64,000 nt of DNA from an uncultured Holophagaceae bacterium (GCA_903913215.1 CAIWKE010000010.1:1-64000), one strand, 5' to 3'. Counted from the stretch's first letter, positions 20,415 to 32,115 are shown. Numbers and translations are program-made. Notes: generated from the sequence alone by a model not told the origin.

Positions 20415-21611
20415 TTACAAGTGGGAAGGCAGGGGGTTCAGATGGGCGCCATCCAGGATGGCGGCCCAGCGCTGGAAGGAGTTGCTGGGGTTCGGTAGAT
20501 CCACCCCGAGACCATCCGAGAAGGGATTGCCCTGGAGACTCTGGGAGCACCAGGCGTCCCCCATCTGCACAGCCTGGGAGAGGAAGTCTCCGTTGGTAGC
20601 GGACTGGGGGCCGTGGTGGGAGGCCACAGCCCGGCAGAGGGCGGGGTCCAGCCCCCAGAGGTGCAGAAGCTCCGCGCCCACGGCCGCGTGATCCGTACCA
20701 TAGGCCTCCAGCTCCACCAGGGGGAGGGGCCGATGCTCAGCTTGCACCAGGTCCAGGCAGCCCTGGTAGGCCAGCTCAGATTCCCCGGCCAGCACGGCCC
20801 GGCCGAGGTCGTGCAGCAGGCCTGCCGAGTAGCAAGCCGATGCGACCCCCAGGCCCTGCCCTTCGGCCTCCGCCAGGGTAGCCGCAGCCCGCCCCACGGC
20901 CGCAGAGTGCTCCCACAGCCCCGCCAGGTCCAGGCCCGAGGGGTGGAGGTCCTGAGCCACTTCCAGCGCTCCGTGGACCTGAATCGCCTGCTTCAGGACA
21001 TCCAGGCTGAGCAGATCCAGGGCCTGGCGAAGGTTGTTCACCTTCCGCTCCGAGCTGATGTAGCAGGAGTTCGCCAGCTTCAGCACCTTCGAGGCCATGC
21101 CCAGATCCCGCTGGACGATCTGGCATACGACCTCCAGGGACGGGTCAGGCTCCGTCAGCAGGTGGGCCAGCTCCGCATAAAGGCTGGGCAGGCTGGGCAC
21201 CTGCTCCAGGCCGGCCACCAGGCGCCGGGCATTGACGGTCTTCAGATCCTCCGGGGCGACCTCGAAGGTTCCGAGGAGCTGGATGAAGGCGTCCGGATCC
21301 ACGGGCTTGCCCAGGAACTGGTGGAAGGAGGCCTCGCAGGACTGGATGAGGTCTCGGCCCGCGTGCCCCGAAAGAATGAGCCGCACGGTGCCGGGACTGA
21401 GCTGGCGGACCCGTCGGAGCAGGGCGGCCCCGTCCATGCCCGGCATGAGCATATCGGTCACCAACACGTCGATCTCACGGTCCTGGAGCACCTGGAGGGC
21501 CTCCTCGCCGCCGCAGGCCGTGAAGACCGCCCACCCGGGACGTTCCACCCGGATAGCCCGGCGGGTGCTGTCCAACAGGCGTGATTCATCATCCACCAGG
21601 AGGATTCTCAT
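20415..21611 (-). CDS. Response regulator with HDOD output domain
   Basis: The 398-residue protein has a receiver (1-120; acidic DDE near 7-9, acceptor Asp53 in VTDMLMPGMDG, Lys in FLGKPVD) and an HDOD domain (about 130-330; VPSLPSLYAELAHLL, RDLGMASKVLKLANS, LLHDLGRAVLA). HDOD proteins are non-catalytic HD-fold signalling modules. Its ATG overlaps the stop of the upstream histidine kinase by 4 bases (ATGA), strong evidence that it is that kinase's partner. Confidence 0.93.
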   Translation of the reverse strand: MRILLVDDESRLLDSTRRAIRVERPGWAVFTACGGEEALQVLQDREIDVLVTDMLMPGMDGAALLRRVRQLSPGTVRLILSGHAGRDLIQSCEASFHQFLGKPVDPDAFIQLLGTFEVAPEDLKTVNARRLVAGLEQVPSLPSLYAELAHLLTEPDPSLEVVCQIVQRDLGMASKVLKLANSCYISSERKVNNLRQALDLLSLDVLKQAIQVHGALEVAQDLHPSGLDLAGLWEHSAAVGRAAATLAEAEGQGLGVASACYSAGLLHDLGRAVLAGESELAYQGCLDLVQAEHRPLPLVELEAYGTDHAAVGAELLHLWGLDPALCRAVASHHGPQSATNGDFLSQAVQMGDAWCSQSLQGNPFSDGLGVDLPNPSNSFQRWAAILDGAHLNPLPSHL

Positions 21612-24600
21612 GCGGCACCATCCTTCCGGCCCCAGCCCTTGGCCGGGGTTGCCCGCATGGGGAGTTGGACCACGAAGGTCGTCCCCTCACCGGGTGTGGA
21701 CTCGAAGGAGATCTGGCCACCGTGCATGTGGACCACGGTCTGGTAGCAGACCGTGAGGCCCTGCCCCGTGCCGATCCCCACGTCCTTGGTGGTGAAGAAG
21801 GGATCAAACACCTTGGCCTGATGCTCGGGCGCGATGCCCGTGCCTGTGTCCTGGACACGGATCTCCACGCCTGTGGGGATCGGGATCGTGCTGATGCGGA
21901 TGGTGCCAAGGCTGCCGGGCTCCCGCTCCTTGGCGGCAATGGCGTGGCCCGCATTGACCACGAGGTTCAGGAAGACCTGGTTCAACTCCGCAGGGAACCC
22001 CTGGATCAAGGGCAGCTCGGCGGCCAGATCCAGCACCAGCTCCGCTGAATACTTCCACTCGTTCCGGGATACCGTGGCCGCGGACTCCAGGCAACGGTTC
22101 AGGTCCACGGCCACAGGCTCAGGACTCCCCGGATGGCTGAACTCTTTCATGGCCCGTACGATCTTGGCCACGCGGTCGATGCCCTCCATGGAATCCAGCA
22201 ATACCTTGGGCGTCTCCTCCTCGATCCACTCCAGATCAATGGAGCCATCAGAGGGCAGGCTCTCCCGGGGCACCTTGGCCAGGACCAGCTGGATCTGGGC
22301 GTAGGTCCGCTGCAGGAAGCGCAGGTTCATGCTGAGAAACTGGATGGGTGTGTTGATCTCGTGGGCGATGCCGGCCGCCAGGCGCCCCACCGACTCCAGC
22401 TTCTGGGCTTGGTGCAGCTGCATCTGGGCCAGCTGGTTCCGCTCTTCCGCCCGGCGCCGGGTGGTCATCTCTTCCTTGAGGTCGAGGTTGGCCTGGAGCA
22501 ACTCCCGGGTGCGGTGGTCCACGCGCTCCTCCAGTTCCACCCGGGCCAACTCCAGCTTGTTGTGGGAGTTCTGGCGCTCGATGACGATGCCCAGGGCTCG
22601 CGCGGAGAGGCGCAGGATATCCTCTTCTGCCCGGGACCAGATGCGGCCGCTGAGGCACTCGTCGAAGCCGACCAGGCCCCAGAGCTGCCCGTCCACGAAG
22701 ATGGGCGTCACCAGCAGGGCCTCGACGCCCATGCTGGCCAGGTAGCGCTGCTCCGCCTCGGGGAAGGTGCTGATGTCCCCGGCAATCATCTGCCCATTCA
22801 CCAGCTCCTCCACCCAGCGGCCGAAGCCGACCTGGAGCATGGGGATGCGCTGCCGGTCCGCGTTGCCCCGCTGGGGCCCCACCCCATCCATGCACCATTC
22901 GTGGGTGAGGCTGAGGTAGACATCCTCGTCTGCGGGATCCGTGGGCAGGAACTGGTAGATGTAGGTACGGCTGGCCTTGGCACCCTTGCCCAGGAGGGCC
23001 AGGAAATCCTCCAGAGCCGCCTGCCAATCTACGGCATCCAGGAGGCTCACCAGAGCCCAGTTCAGGGCGTCCAGCAGCTGGTCCTTCTCCAGCAGCCCCT
23101 GCTCCGCCAGCTTGCGGGAGGTGATGTCGCGGCTGATGCCCAGCAAACCCACGAGGTCGCCCGCAGGGCCACGCAGCGGGGTCTTGAGGGTGTCAAGCAG
23201 GGCTCGGCTACCATCGGGGTAGCGCACCCACTCGTCGTTGTGGCGCGGGGAGCCCTCCGCCAGCATGAGCCGGTCCTGTTCCTGGAAGAAGGTCGCCACC
23301 GTGGGGCCGAAGAGGTCGAAGTCGGTGGCGCCGATGATGGCCTCGCGGGGCTTGCCCACAAAGGCGGCAAAGGGTGGATTGCAGCCGTGGTACACCCCCT
23401 CCAGATCCTTGAAGAAGATCAGGTCGGGGATGGAGTCCAGCAGGTTCTGGACCATGGTCTGCTGGCGGCGCACTTCGCCCTCGGCCCGCAGCCGCTGCGT
23501 GATCTCGATGAAGGTGACGACGGCCCCGATGACCTGGCCATCCTTGCGCTGGGGGAAGGACCAGTACTCCACGGACAGGCAGGTGCCATCAGCCCGCCAC
23601 ACCACTTCGTCATCGGCGTGTGTTTCCACCCCCTCCCGGAAGGCCTGGAAGAGGCGGCAGTCGACCACAGGGAAGGCGCTGCCATCGGCCTTGGTGTGGT
23701 GGATGAGTTCGTGCATGTTCCGGCCAATGAGTTCCTCGGGGCTGTCATAGCCCAGCATCCGCAGCAGGGCCTGGTTGCAGAAGGTGCAGCAACCCTGGAG
23801 GTCCAGCCCGTAGATGGCCTCCGCCGTGGAATCCAGCAGGAGCCGCAGGTCGTACTCGCGGGAGCCCAGACGTGACAGGCTCTCCTTCAGGGCCTGGGTG
23901 CGGGCCTCCACCAGCCGGTCGGCCCGCTGCTTCTGCAGATACACCAGCTGGAAGAGAAAGGTCAGTAGCCCCGTGAGCAGGAATCCCACAGGAAGTACGA
24001 ACCAGTGGGACTTCTGGAGGTGGGTCTCAATGAACGCAGGGCCGGGCTCCAGGGAGATCTCCCAGGTGCGGCCGGCAACCTGCAGGTGAGTCCGCATCAC
24101 GGGCAGCTTCGAGAGTAAGAGGCGGCTCAGCAGCGGGATGCGCTGGGGCTCACCGAGGTTGCCTGGCCCCCAGATATGGAATGGCTTGGGATCGTCCAGG
24201 AGGCCCAGGTCCCGGAAGGAGCCGCGCAGGCCCTGGCGCTGGGGCTCAGCCAGGGCCGCCGACAGCAGGTCGCCCGTGCGGAATACGCCCAGCACTACGC
24301 CCTTGAAAGCCTGGCGGCGATGTTCCACATCCCCCTTATAGGCGGTTCCCCGATAGACGGGCACGAAGATCAGGAAGCCTGCCTGGGAGCGTGTCTCTTG
24401 CACGAGGGTCAGGGGTCCTGTGGCGGAAGGCAGGCCCAAATCCCGGGCATTTTCGATGGCCTTCAGGCGCAGCGGGTTGGAGCCCAGATCGAAGCCCAGT
24501 GCGGATTCATTGCCCTTCAGTGGCTCGATCAGGGTGACGGGGAAATAGGTGGGCCGAGAACCCGCCGGCCGTAGCCGCCCGTCCGGGCCCTTTTCCCTCA

Positions 24601-24988
24601 GGCCCCCGGATTCGAGAAACCACTGGCGCAGCTGGGCCTCGTTCTGGCGGCGTCGGCCCTGGGTCACCAGGGGCGCCCACTCCAGGGCCTGGATGCCATC
24701 CACCCGGGCCCGCTCCGTGGCCACAAAGGCCCGGAAGGCCTCAGGCCGGGGCTCAGCGCCCAGCTCCAGATGCCGGGCCAGGTCATCCAGGAAGAGGAGC
24801 CGAGCCTCCAGGTACGAGCTGATGTGGGCTGTCTGGTTGGCGCTTTCCAGCGCGAAGCTGCGGGCGAAGTCCCGGTCCCCTTCTCGGCGGGCGACGAGGA
24901 AGACCAGGACCGTAAGGACCACACCGACCCAGGCCAGGGCACTGACCACGACCTTGGCTCGCATTGCTTTCCCGCCTGGACTCCGCAT
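21608..24988 (-). CDS. Membrane histidine kinase with CHASE, two PAS and GAF domains
   Basis: The 1126-residue kinase has TM1 (about 10-33), a periplasmic CHASE domain (about 45-320; VDGIQALEWAPLV, TYFPVTLIEP), TM2 (about 328-350), PAS domains (about 370-490 and 508-630), a GAF domain (about 638-800), a helical linker, HisKA with His876 in AAGIAHEINTPIQF and an HATPase domain (about 985-1120; DTGTGIAPEH, GIGTGQGLTV). It probably senses an extracellular ligand plus cytoplasmic cues. GAAGG lies 7 bases before the ATG at 24988; a second ATG 8 codons on is possible. It is followed by overlapping RR-HDOD. Confidence 0.93.
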   Translation of the reverse strand: MRSPGGKAMRAKVVVSALAWVGVVLTVLVFLVARREGDRDFARSFALESANQTAHISSYLEARLLFLDDLARHLELGAEPRPEAFRAFVATERARVDGIQALEWAPLVTQGRRRQNEAQLRQWFLESGGLREKGPDGRLRPAGSRPTYFPVTLIEPLKGNESALGFDLGSNPLRLKAIENARDLGLPSATGPLTLVQETRSQAGFLIFVPVYRGTAYKGDVEHRRQAFKGVVLGVFRTGDLLSAALAEPQRQGLRGSFRDLGLLDDPKPFHIWGPGNLGEPQRIPLLSRLLLSKLPVMRTHLQVAGRTWEISLEPGPAFIETHLQKSHWFVLPVGFLLTGLLTFLFQLVYLQKQRADRLVEARTQALKESLSRLGSREYDLRLLLDSTAEAIYGLDLQGCCTFCNQALLRMLGYDSPEELIGRNMHELIHHTKADGSAFPVVDCRLFQAFREGVETHADDEVVWRADGTCLSVEYWSFPQRKDGQVIGAVVTFIEITQRLRAEGEVRRQQTMVQNLLDSIPDLIFFKDLEGVYHGCNPPFAAFVGKPREAIIGATDFDLFGPTVATFFQEQDRLMLAEGSPRHNDEWVRYPDGSRALLDTLKTPLRGPAGDLVGLLGISRDITSRKLAEQGLLEKDQLLDALNWALVSLLDAVDWQAALEDFLALLGKGAKASRTYIYQFLPTDPADEDVYLSLTHEWCMDGVGPQRGNADRQRIPMLQVGFGRWVEELVNGQMIAGDISTFPEAEQRYLASMGVEALLVTPIFVDGQLWGLVGFDECLSGRIWSRAEEDILRLSARALGIVIERQNSHNKLELARVELEERVDHRTRELLQANLDLKEEMTTRRRAEERNQLAQMQLHQAQKLESVGRLAAGIAHEINTPIQFLSMNLRFLQRTYAQIQLVLAKVPRESLPSDGSIDLEWIEEETPKVLLDSMEGIDRVAKIVRAMKEFSHPGSPEPVAVDLNRCLESAATVSRNEWKYSAELVLDLAAELPLIQGFPAELNQVFLNLVVNAGHAIAAKEREPGSLGTIRISTIPIPTGVEIRVQDTGTGIAPEHQAKVFDPFFTTKDVGIGTGQGLTVCYQTVVHMHGGQISFESTPGEGTTFVVQLPMRATPAKGWGRKDGAA

Positions 24989-25098
24989 GACTGACCTTCA
25001 ACGGGGCGCTTGGGCCCCTTCCCATCTCAACGGTTTTCACCGCTGGAGGAACATATGCTTGATTACCTATGGCCATACATTGCGAGGGCGGAGGCCCC

Positions 25099-25713
25099 TC
25101 AGGTGATGCTTGCCCGGATAGCCAGGGCCGCCAGGGCTGCAGCATTGTGCAGATCCAGCTTGCCCATGATGTTTTGGCGGTGGACGCTGACGGTCTTGGG
25201 GCTCAGCTTCAGGGTGGCGGCGATGTCCTTGGTCACCAGCCCCAGCCCGATCTGGGCCAGCACCTCCCACTCGCGCTCCGTGAGCACTTCCTTCAGCTCG
25301 GCCCGCAGGGCCACGGCCTGGGCGGAGTTGTCCACGCCGGGCTCCAGGCGCCGGAGGCGGCTCTCCACCGCGAGGATCAGCTCCTCCGTGGAGAAGGGCT
25401 TGGTGAGGTAATCGTCGGCCCCGGAGGCCATGCCTGTACGGATGGCCGAGCGGTCGTCCCGCGCGCTGATGAGAATCAGAGGCAGCTTGGCCAGCTCGGG
25501 ATCCAGGCGCACCGCCCGCAGCAGGGCCATGCCGTCCATAGCGGGCATCTGGACATCGGAGATAAGCAGATCCACCTGCGTCGAGCGAAGGAGCCGCAGG
25601 GCCTCGATGCCATCCGGGGCCGTGGCCACAATCCAGTCCGGTCGCTCCAGACGGAGCGCGCGAGTCACTGAAGCCAGGAGCAGCCGCTCGTCATCCACCA
25701 GAAGCAGTCGCAT
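25099..25713 (-). CDS. NarL/FixJ-type response regulator
   Basis: The 204-residue protein has a receiver (1-120; Asp53 in ISDVQMPAMDG, Lys in YLTKPF) and a LuxR-type DNA-binding domain (about 140-200; LTEREWEVLAQIGLGL, TVSVHRQNIMGKL). It is the only DNA-binding member of the local signalling block, 110 bases upstream of the kinase gene on the same strand, so it may be the transcriptional output of that kinase. It is divergent from murJ. Confidence 0.94.
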   Translation of the reverse strand: MRLLLVDDERLLLASVTRALRLERPDWIVATAPDGIEALRLLRSTQVDLLISDVQMPAMDGMALLRAVRLDPELAKLPLILISARDDRSAIRTGMASGADDYLTKPFSTEELILAVESRLRRLEPGVDNSAQAVALRAELKEVLTEREWEVLAQIGLGLVTKDIAATLKLSPKTVSVHRQNIMGKLDLHNAAALAALAIRASIT

Positions 25714-25896
25714 GGGTGCCGGGTTCCTCCTACGTCATCATAGCTACGCCAGTGGGCCAATTCTGGGAACCGGTGACCACTGACACTCTCGCGGGCTCCT
25801 CGGCTATCCTCAGCGGATGCGCCTATCCACCCAAATGGCCCCCCGCCTGGACCTGCCGTCCACCCCAGGGCCCTTGGACCCCTCCCAGGCCCGAGC

Positions 25897-27495
25897 ATGA
25901 GCCAGCCGCGCCCTCCCAGCCTGCTGCGCTCCGCCGCCGTGGTGTCCTTCATGACCCTGCTGAGCCGGCTGACGGGCTTCGCCCAGACCTTCTTCCTCAG
26001 CCACATCCTGGGCGCCGGGCCTGCCGCCGACGCCTACTACGTGGCGGTTCGCCTGCCCAACCTCCTGCGCCGCTTCACGGCCGAGGGCACCATGACTGCC
26101 GCCTTCCTGCCCACCTTGGCCGAGGTGGAGGCTGCCGAAGGCGAGGCCGCCATGAGGGCATCAGCGGCCCGCTTCCTGGGCACCCTGCTCACGATCCTGC
26201 TGGCGGGCGTGGCCCTGGTACTGCTGCTCATGGGCCCCCTGGCCTCCCTGCTCATGGGCGGGCGCCCCGAGGCCCAGATCCGCCTCACGGCCCTCCTAGG
26301 CCGCATCATGTTCCCCTATCTGGCCCTGGTGAGTCTCACGGCAGGCTTCACGGCCCTCCTGAACCTGCGTCACCGCTTCGCCCTGGCGGCCGCCGTCTCG
26401 ATCTTCTGGAACCTGGGCTTCATCGGCTTCGGCTGGGCTGCTCTGCGCGTCATAGAGCGCCAGGGCCCCGCCCCCTATGAGACCGTGGCCGTCGTCTGCG
26501 CCGGGGCCGTGCTGGCCGGGGGCGTACTCCAGCTCCTGGTGCTCCTGCCCACAGTGCGGAAAGAGGGCTTCAGTCTCTCTCCAGGACTCCACCTGAGGGA
26601 TCCCTACGTGCGCAGCGCCCTGCGGCGCATGGGGCCCGGCATGCTGGCGGCGGGCATCTACCCCATCAACGTCGTGATCAGCGCTGCCCTTGCCTCCCAT
26701 CTGGCCGTGGGGGCCCAGACCGTGCTCTTCAACAGCGGCATGATGACCGAGATGGTCATGGGGCTCTTTGCCATGGGCCTCGCCACCGCTGGCCTGCCCC
26801 TGCTGGCCCGGCAGGCCGAGGCCCAGGACTGGCCTGGCATGAACCAGACCCTCAACCAGACCCTCTCGGCCTCGGCCCTGCTGGTGCTGCCCGCCTCCCT
26901 GGGCCTGATGGTGCTGGCGCGCCCAGTCTGCGCCCTGCTCTTCCGCACCGGGGCCTACACCGTGGCCGCTTCGGACTGGACGGCGCTCACCATGGTCTAT
27001 GGCTGCGTGGGTCTCGTCTTCGTGGCGGGACAGCGCCTGGGCAACCAGGCCCTTTACGCCCTCAAGGACTACCGCGGCCCCGCGGCCCTGGCGGCGGGCA
27101 CCCTGGTGCTGAACGTGGCCCTGAGTCTGGCCCTGCTGAGGCCCCTGGGCACCAGCGGCCTGGCCCTGGCCAATGGCCTCGCCAGCCTGGCGGGGCTGGC
27201 AGGCGTGCTGCTGCGTCTGCGCCCGCGCCTGCCGGGCCTCAACCTGCGGCCCCTGCTGAAAGACATCGCCAAGGCTCTGGCCGCCACCCTGTGCATCGGC
27301 CTCCTGGCCTGGGCCGGCTCGCGCCTCATTGGCCTGGACTCCCCCCACGCCTTCCGCCGCTGGGCCCTGGGCCTGCGCCTCTTCCCTCTCATCGCCCTCT
27401 GCGCCTTGGCCTACGCCGCCCTCGCCACCGCCTTCGGCCATCCCCAGGGGCGGGAACTGGTCAGCAAGGTCAGGCGGAAACTCAGGAAGAACTGA
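25897..27495 (+). CDS. murJ: Lipid II flippase MurJ
   Basis: The 532-residue membrane protein of the MATE/MOP superfamily flips lipid II across the inner membrane for peptidoglycan synthesis. The N terminus (LLRSAAVVSFMTLLSRLTGF, GAGPAADAYYVAVRLPNLLR, FTAEGTMTAAFLPTL) is highly characteristic, and about 14 hydrophobic segments follow. A single-gene unit; the convergent acyl-CoA ligase gene is separated by an inverted repeat. Confidence 0.96.
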   Translation: MSQPRPPSLLRSAAVVSFMTLLSRLTGFAQTFFLSHILGAGPAADAYYVAVRLPNLLRRFTAEGTMTAAFLPTLAEVEAAEGEAAMRASAARFLGTLLTILLAGVALVLLLMGPLASLLMGGRPEAQIRLTALLGRIMFPYLALVSLTAGFTALLNLRHRFALAAAVSIFWNLGFIGFGWAALRVIERQGPAPYETVAVVCAGAVLAGGVLQLLVLLPTVRKEGFSLSPGLHLRDPYVRSALRRMGPGMLAAGIYPINVVISAALASHLAVGAQTVLFNSGMMTEMVMGLFAMGLATAGLPLLARQAEAQDWPGMNQTLNQTLSASALLVLPASLGLMVLARPVCALLFRTGAYTVAASDWTALTMVYGCVGLVFVAGQRLGNQALYALKDYRGPAALAAGTLVLNVALSLALLRPLGTSGLALANGLASLAGLAGVLLRLRPRLPGLNLRPLLKDIAKALAATLCIGLLAWAGSRLIGLDSPHAFRRWALGLRLFPLIALCALAYAALATAFGHPQGRELVSKVRRKLRKN

Positions 27496-27502
27496 AAAGA
27501 CG

Positions 27503-27536
27503 AACCACGAAGTTGTGCCCTTTATTCTTCGTGGTT
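27503..27536. repeat. Inverted repeat between convergent genes (CCACGAAG type)
   Basis: AACCACGAAG (27503-27512) pairs exactly with CTTCGTGGTT (27527-27536). It starts 8 bases after the murJ stop and is followed by T-rich sequence, so it may end the murJ transcript. The CCACGAAG core also forms the outer arms of the larger element at 46240-46459. Confidence 0.65.
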
Positions 27537-27588
27537 TCTGTTCTTGGTGTCTTGGTGGTGATCTTTAATCACTCGGCGTAAACCCGCC

Positions 27589-29310
<1,722 letters not shown>

Positions 29311-29344
29311 GAAACCATCCTTGTTCCACCAGTCTAACGTCCCA

Positions 29345-29379
29345 CACAGAAAAGCCGGGCTAAGCCCGGCTTTTCTGTG
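29345..29379 (-). terminator. Intrinsic terminator of the S9 peptidase gene
   Basis: A perfect 16-bp stem, CACAGAAAAGCCGGGC (29345-29360) with its complement at 29364-29379, has a 3-base loop and TTTT inside the 3' arm. It lies 12 bases beyond the peptidase stop (29392) and upstream of the acyl-CoA ligase. It reads as a terminator on either strand. Confidence 0.85.
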
Positions 29380-29391
29380 GAGAAGAAAAAC

Positions 29392-32115
29392 TTACTTCTG
29401 CAACTCGACCGTGAGCGAACCCCCACCCAGCTGGGGTCCGGTCATGGTGGTCTTCAACACTTTGCGGCTGGCCTGATCTACCCACAGAGTGAGCAGCCCG
29501 GGGTCACCGGCAGCCGAAGAGATCTCCACCTTCCAGGCCTTGAAGTTACCTGCAGGTACCTTCACCTCTTCCACAGCCACCACCTTGGCCTGCTTCAACT
29601 CGGCCTTCTGACGCATGAGATCCAGGTTGCGGAAGGTGGTCGTGAAGCCCTCCGCGAGGGGCAGGCAGGCGATGGAGTCCTGGGAGGCGGCACCATCGGC
29701 GAAGGCCTGACCGCCGAGGTCAACGTTCAGGGGCTTGGGCTCGCCCCCCATGGCCATGGTGCCGCTGACCTTGGTGCCCTCATAGGCCAGGACAATGGTC
29801 ATGGGACCCTGCTTCACGTCCCGCTTCAGGGGCACCTGCGTGCCCTTGGCGATGGTGGTCGTATCGACCGCTTCACCCATGGGCATCTTGGTGGTGTCCG
29901 TCACCACCAAGGTCGCGCCCTCTTCCTTCACCGTGTGCGTCATGGAGATGGGGAAGCTCTGTCCGCCCGCAGCCAGATTCCCCGCGTAGACGTAGGTGCC
30001 CGCCGTGGGCTGGGCCACAGGCTTGGGCAGGCCCACGCTGGCGGCATCGGCCTTCTTGGCCAGCACGACCGTCTTGGGATCGACGGTAATCTCCGGCAGG
30101 CGGGCCATGACGTCGGCCTTGCCGCCCTCCTGGTAGCGGGCCTTCAGATACTTGGCCAGGAACTTCTCAGCGGCGGCGAACATGGCCTGGTTGTTCACGG
30201 GGCGCTGGAAGCCGTGGCCTTCGTCAGGCGCGACGAGGTATTCCACTGGATAGTTGCGATCCCGCAGCGCGATGACGATCTGGTCCGCCTCGGCCTTCTT
30301 CACGCGGGGGTCGTTGGCGCCCTGGATCACGAGGAGCGGGGTCTTGATCTTGGCGGCGCTGTTCAGGGGGGACTGGCGCTCAAGCTGCTGCTTGCCTTCG
30401 GGCGTGTTGGGGTTGCCCATGCGCTCGTGGAAGATGATGCGGCCCGCCTCCCAATAGGGGGGGATGGTCTCCAGCAGGGTGATGAGGTTGGAGGGGCCCA
30501 CGATGTCCACGGCGGCGGCGTAGAGGTCCGGGGTGAAGGTCACGCCAGCCAGGGTGGCGTAGCCGCCGTAGGAGCCGCCCATGATGGCCACCCGCTTGGC
30601 ATCCACGATGCCCTGGGCCACCAGGTGCTTCACGCCCCAGGTGAGGTCATCCTGCATCTTGTCGCCCCACTGCTTGTTGCCCGCATTGAGGAACGTCTTG
30701 CCATAGCCCGTGGAGCCCCGGAAGTTGGGCGCCAGCACCGCGTAGCCGCGGTTGGCCAGGAACTGGGCGGCGCTGTTGAAGCCCCAGAAATCCCGGGCCC
30801 AGGGGCCGCCGTGGGGGAATAGGACCAGAGGCAGGCCCTTGGCGGGCACGCCCTTGGGCAGGCTGAGGTAGGCGGGAATCTCAAGCCCGTCGCTGGACTT
30901 GTATCGGATGGGCTGCATGGCCACCAGGTCCTGCCTGGGCAGCTCCTCCCGGGACACGTATTCCAGGCTCAGCTTCTTTGTGCGGCGGTTGAAGATGTAG
31001 CTAGTTCCTGGATCACGGTCGCTGTACGACGTGAGCATTAGGACCTGCTCATCGGCGGTGCTGGAAGTCATCGCCAGTTCCTTGCCGGGCAGTTTTGTCT
31101 GTAGCAGCTTGAAGTCCGCTGCCCAGGCCTTGTCCTTCCAGTAGCGCCGAGTCCGGTCATCCCGGTAAGTGGTGGCGATGAGGTCATCAGTGATCTCGGA
31201 GAATACGGCGCTGCCGAAGTCCACACGCTTTTCGGGATCGGATTCGACCTTCTCCTCCTTGCCCGTGGTGGGATCGAACAGCACCAGCTCCGTGAGGTCC
31301 CGGTTGCCCTTGTTGGTCTCCAGGTAGACGCGCTTGCCGTCCCTATGGAACTGCACCGGGTCTGCGGACTCGAAGACGCTGCACTCATAGATCTTGGTGA
31401 AGCCCTCGGGATCCACGCGAAGGATCTCTGTGTCGCCCTTGTCCGTGGTGCGCAGGGCCAGGCGCAGGTTGGCCTGCTTGTCGAAGATCCAGCCAGCGAT
31501 GTGCTCGGTGTTCTTGCGAAGGAGCGTCCGTTCGCCCGTGGAGATCTTGACCTTGTAGACGTCGTGCCAGGCAGCGTCACGGTCGTTGAGACCCACGTAG
31601 ATCGTGTCGGGGTCGGCCTTGGGCACGGACAGGATCTGGGCCCGGACGCCCTTGGCGGCCGTGAGGTTGCGGGCTTCGGGGACGTCCTTGCCTGCGGCGG
31701 CGGGGGCCGCCGGGTCCACGGCGTAGACGTTGTAGTTCTCGTCGCCGTCATGGTCCTGCACAAAGAGGATCTGCTTGCTGTCGCGGCTCCAGAAGAAGCC
31801 GGGGATAGGCCGCTTGGGATCCGCCGTGATGAGGCGGCCCTTCTCGTAGGGCTCGCCGGTCTTCTTCACCCAGACGTTCCGCGTCTCCTTGTAGGGCTTC
31901 AGGAAGGCAATCCACTTCCCGTCCGGCGACAGCTGAGCCCCGGCAATCTGGGGATTGCCAAAGAACTTGTCCCGGTCGATAAGGGGCGGCAACTGCCCCT
32001 TGGCCGTGGGTGCCTTCGGGGCTTTGGCAGCACCCAGGGGCACCGTCAGGGGCAAGGTCAAGGCCAGGACCAGGACTGGTCGCAGCAGGCCTGGCAGGAT
32101 GTCATGCGGTCTCAT
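29392..32115 (-). CDS. Secreted S9 prolyl-oligopeptidase-family peptidase with extra C-terminal domain
   Basis: The 907-residue protein has a signal peptide (about 1-31), an N-terminal beta-propeller region (about 45-400; LSPDGKWIAFLKPYKETRNV) and an alpha/beta-hydrolase domain with Ser515 in GGSYGGYAT, Asp602 in GANDPRVKK and His634 in DEGHGF. Beyond the usual end (about residue 665) lie about 240 further residues containing a beta-rich domain (MTHTVKEEGATLVVTD ... VPAGNFKAWKVEISS) that resembles DUF3108/LolA-like beta sheets. This extension is unusual for S9 enzymes. The protein is likely periplasmic and degrades peptides. Confidence 0.93.
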   Translation of the reverse strand: MRPHDILPGLLRPVLVLALTLPLTVPLGAAKAPKAPTAKGQLPPLIDRDKFFGNPQIAGAQLSPDGKWIAFLKPYKETRNVWVKKTGEPYEKGRLITADPKRPIPGFFWSRDSKQILFVQDHDGDENYNVYAVDPAAPAAAGKDVPEARNLTAAKGVRAQILSVPKADPDTIYVGLNDRDAAWHDVYKVKISTGERTLLRKNTEHIAGWIFDKQANLRLALRTTDKGDTEILRVDPEGFTKIYECSVFESADPVQFHRDGKRVYLETNKGNRDLTELVLFDPTTGKEEKVESDPEKRVDFGSAVFSEITDDLIATTYRDDRTRRYWKDKAWAADFKLLQTKLPGKELAMTSSTADEQVLMLTSYSDRDPGTSYIFNRRTKKLSLEYVSREELPRQDLVAMQPIRYKSSDGLEIPAYLSLPKGVPAKGLPLVLFPHGGPWARDFWGFNSAAQFLANRGYAVLAPNFRGSTGYGKTFLNAGNKQWGDKMQDDLTWGVKHLVAQGIVDAKRVAIMGGSYGGYATLAGVTFTPDLYAAAVDIVGPSNLITLLETIPPYWEAGRIIFHERMGNPNTPEGKQQLERQSPLNSAAKIKTPLLVIQGANDPRVKKAEADQIVIALRDRNYPVEYLVAPDEGHGFQRPVNNQAMFAAAEKFLAKYLKARYQEGGKADVMARLPEITVDPKTVVLAKKADAASVGLPKPVAQPTAGTYVYAGNLAAGGQSFPISMTHTVKEEGATLVVTDTTKMPMGEAVDTTTIAKGTQVPLKRDVKQGPMTIVLAYEGTKVSGTMAMGGEPKPLNVDLGGQAFADGAASQDSIACLPLAEGFTTTFRNLDLMRQKAELKQAKVVAVEEVKVPAGNFKAWKVEISSAAGDPGLLTLWVDQASRKVLKTTMTGPQLGGGSLTVELQK

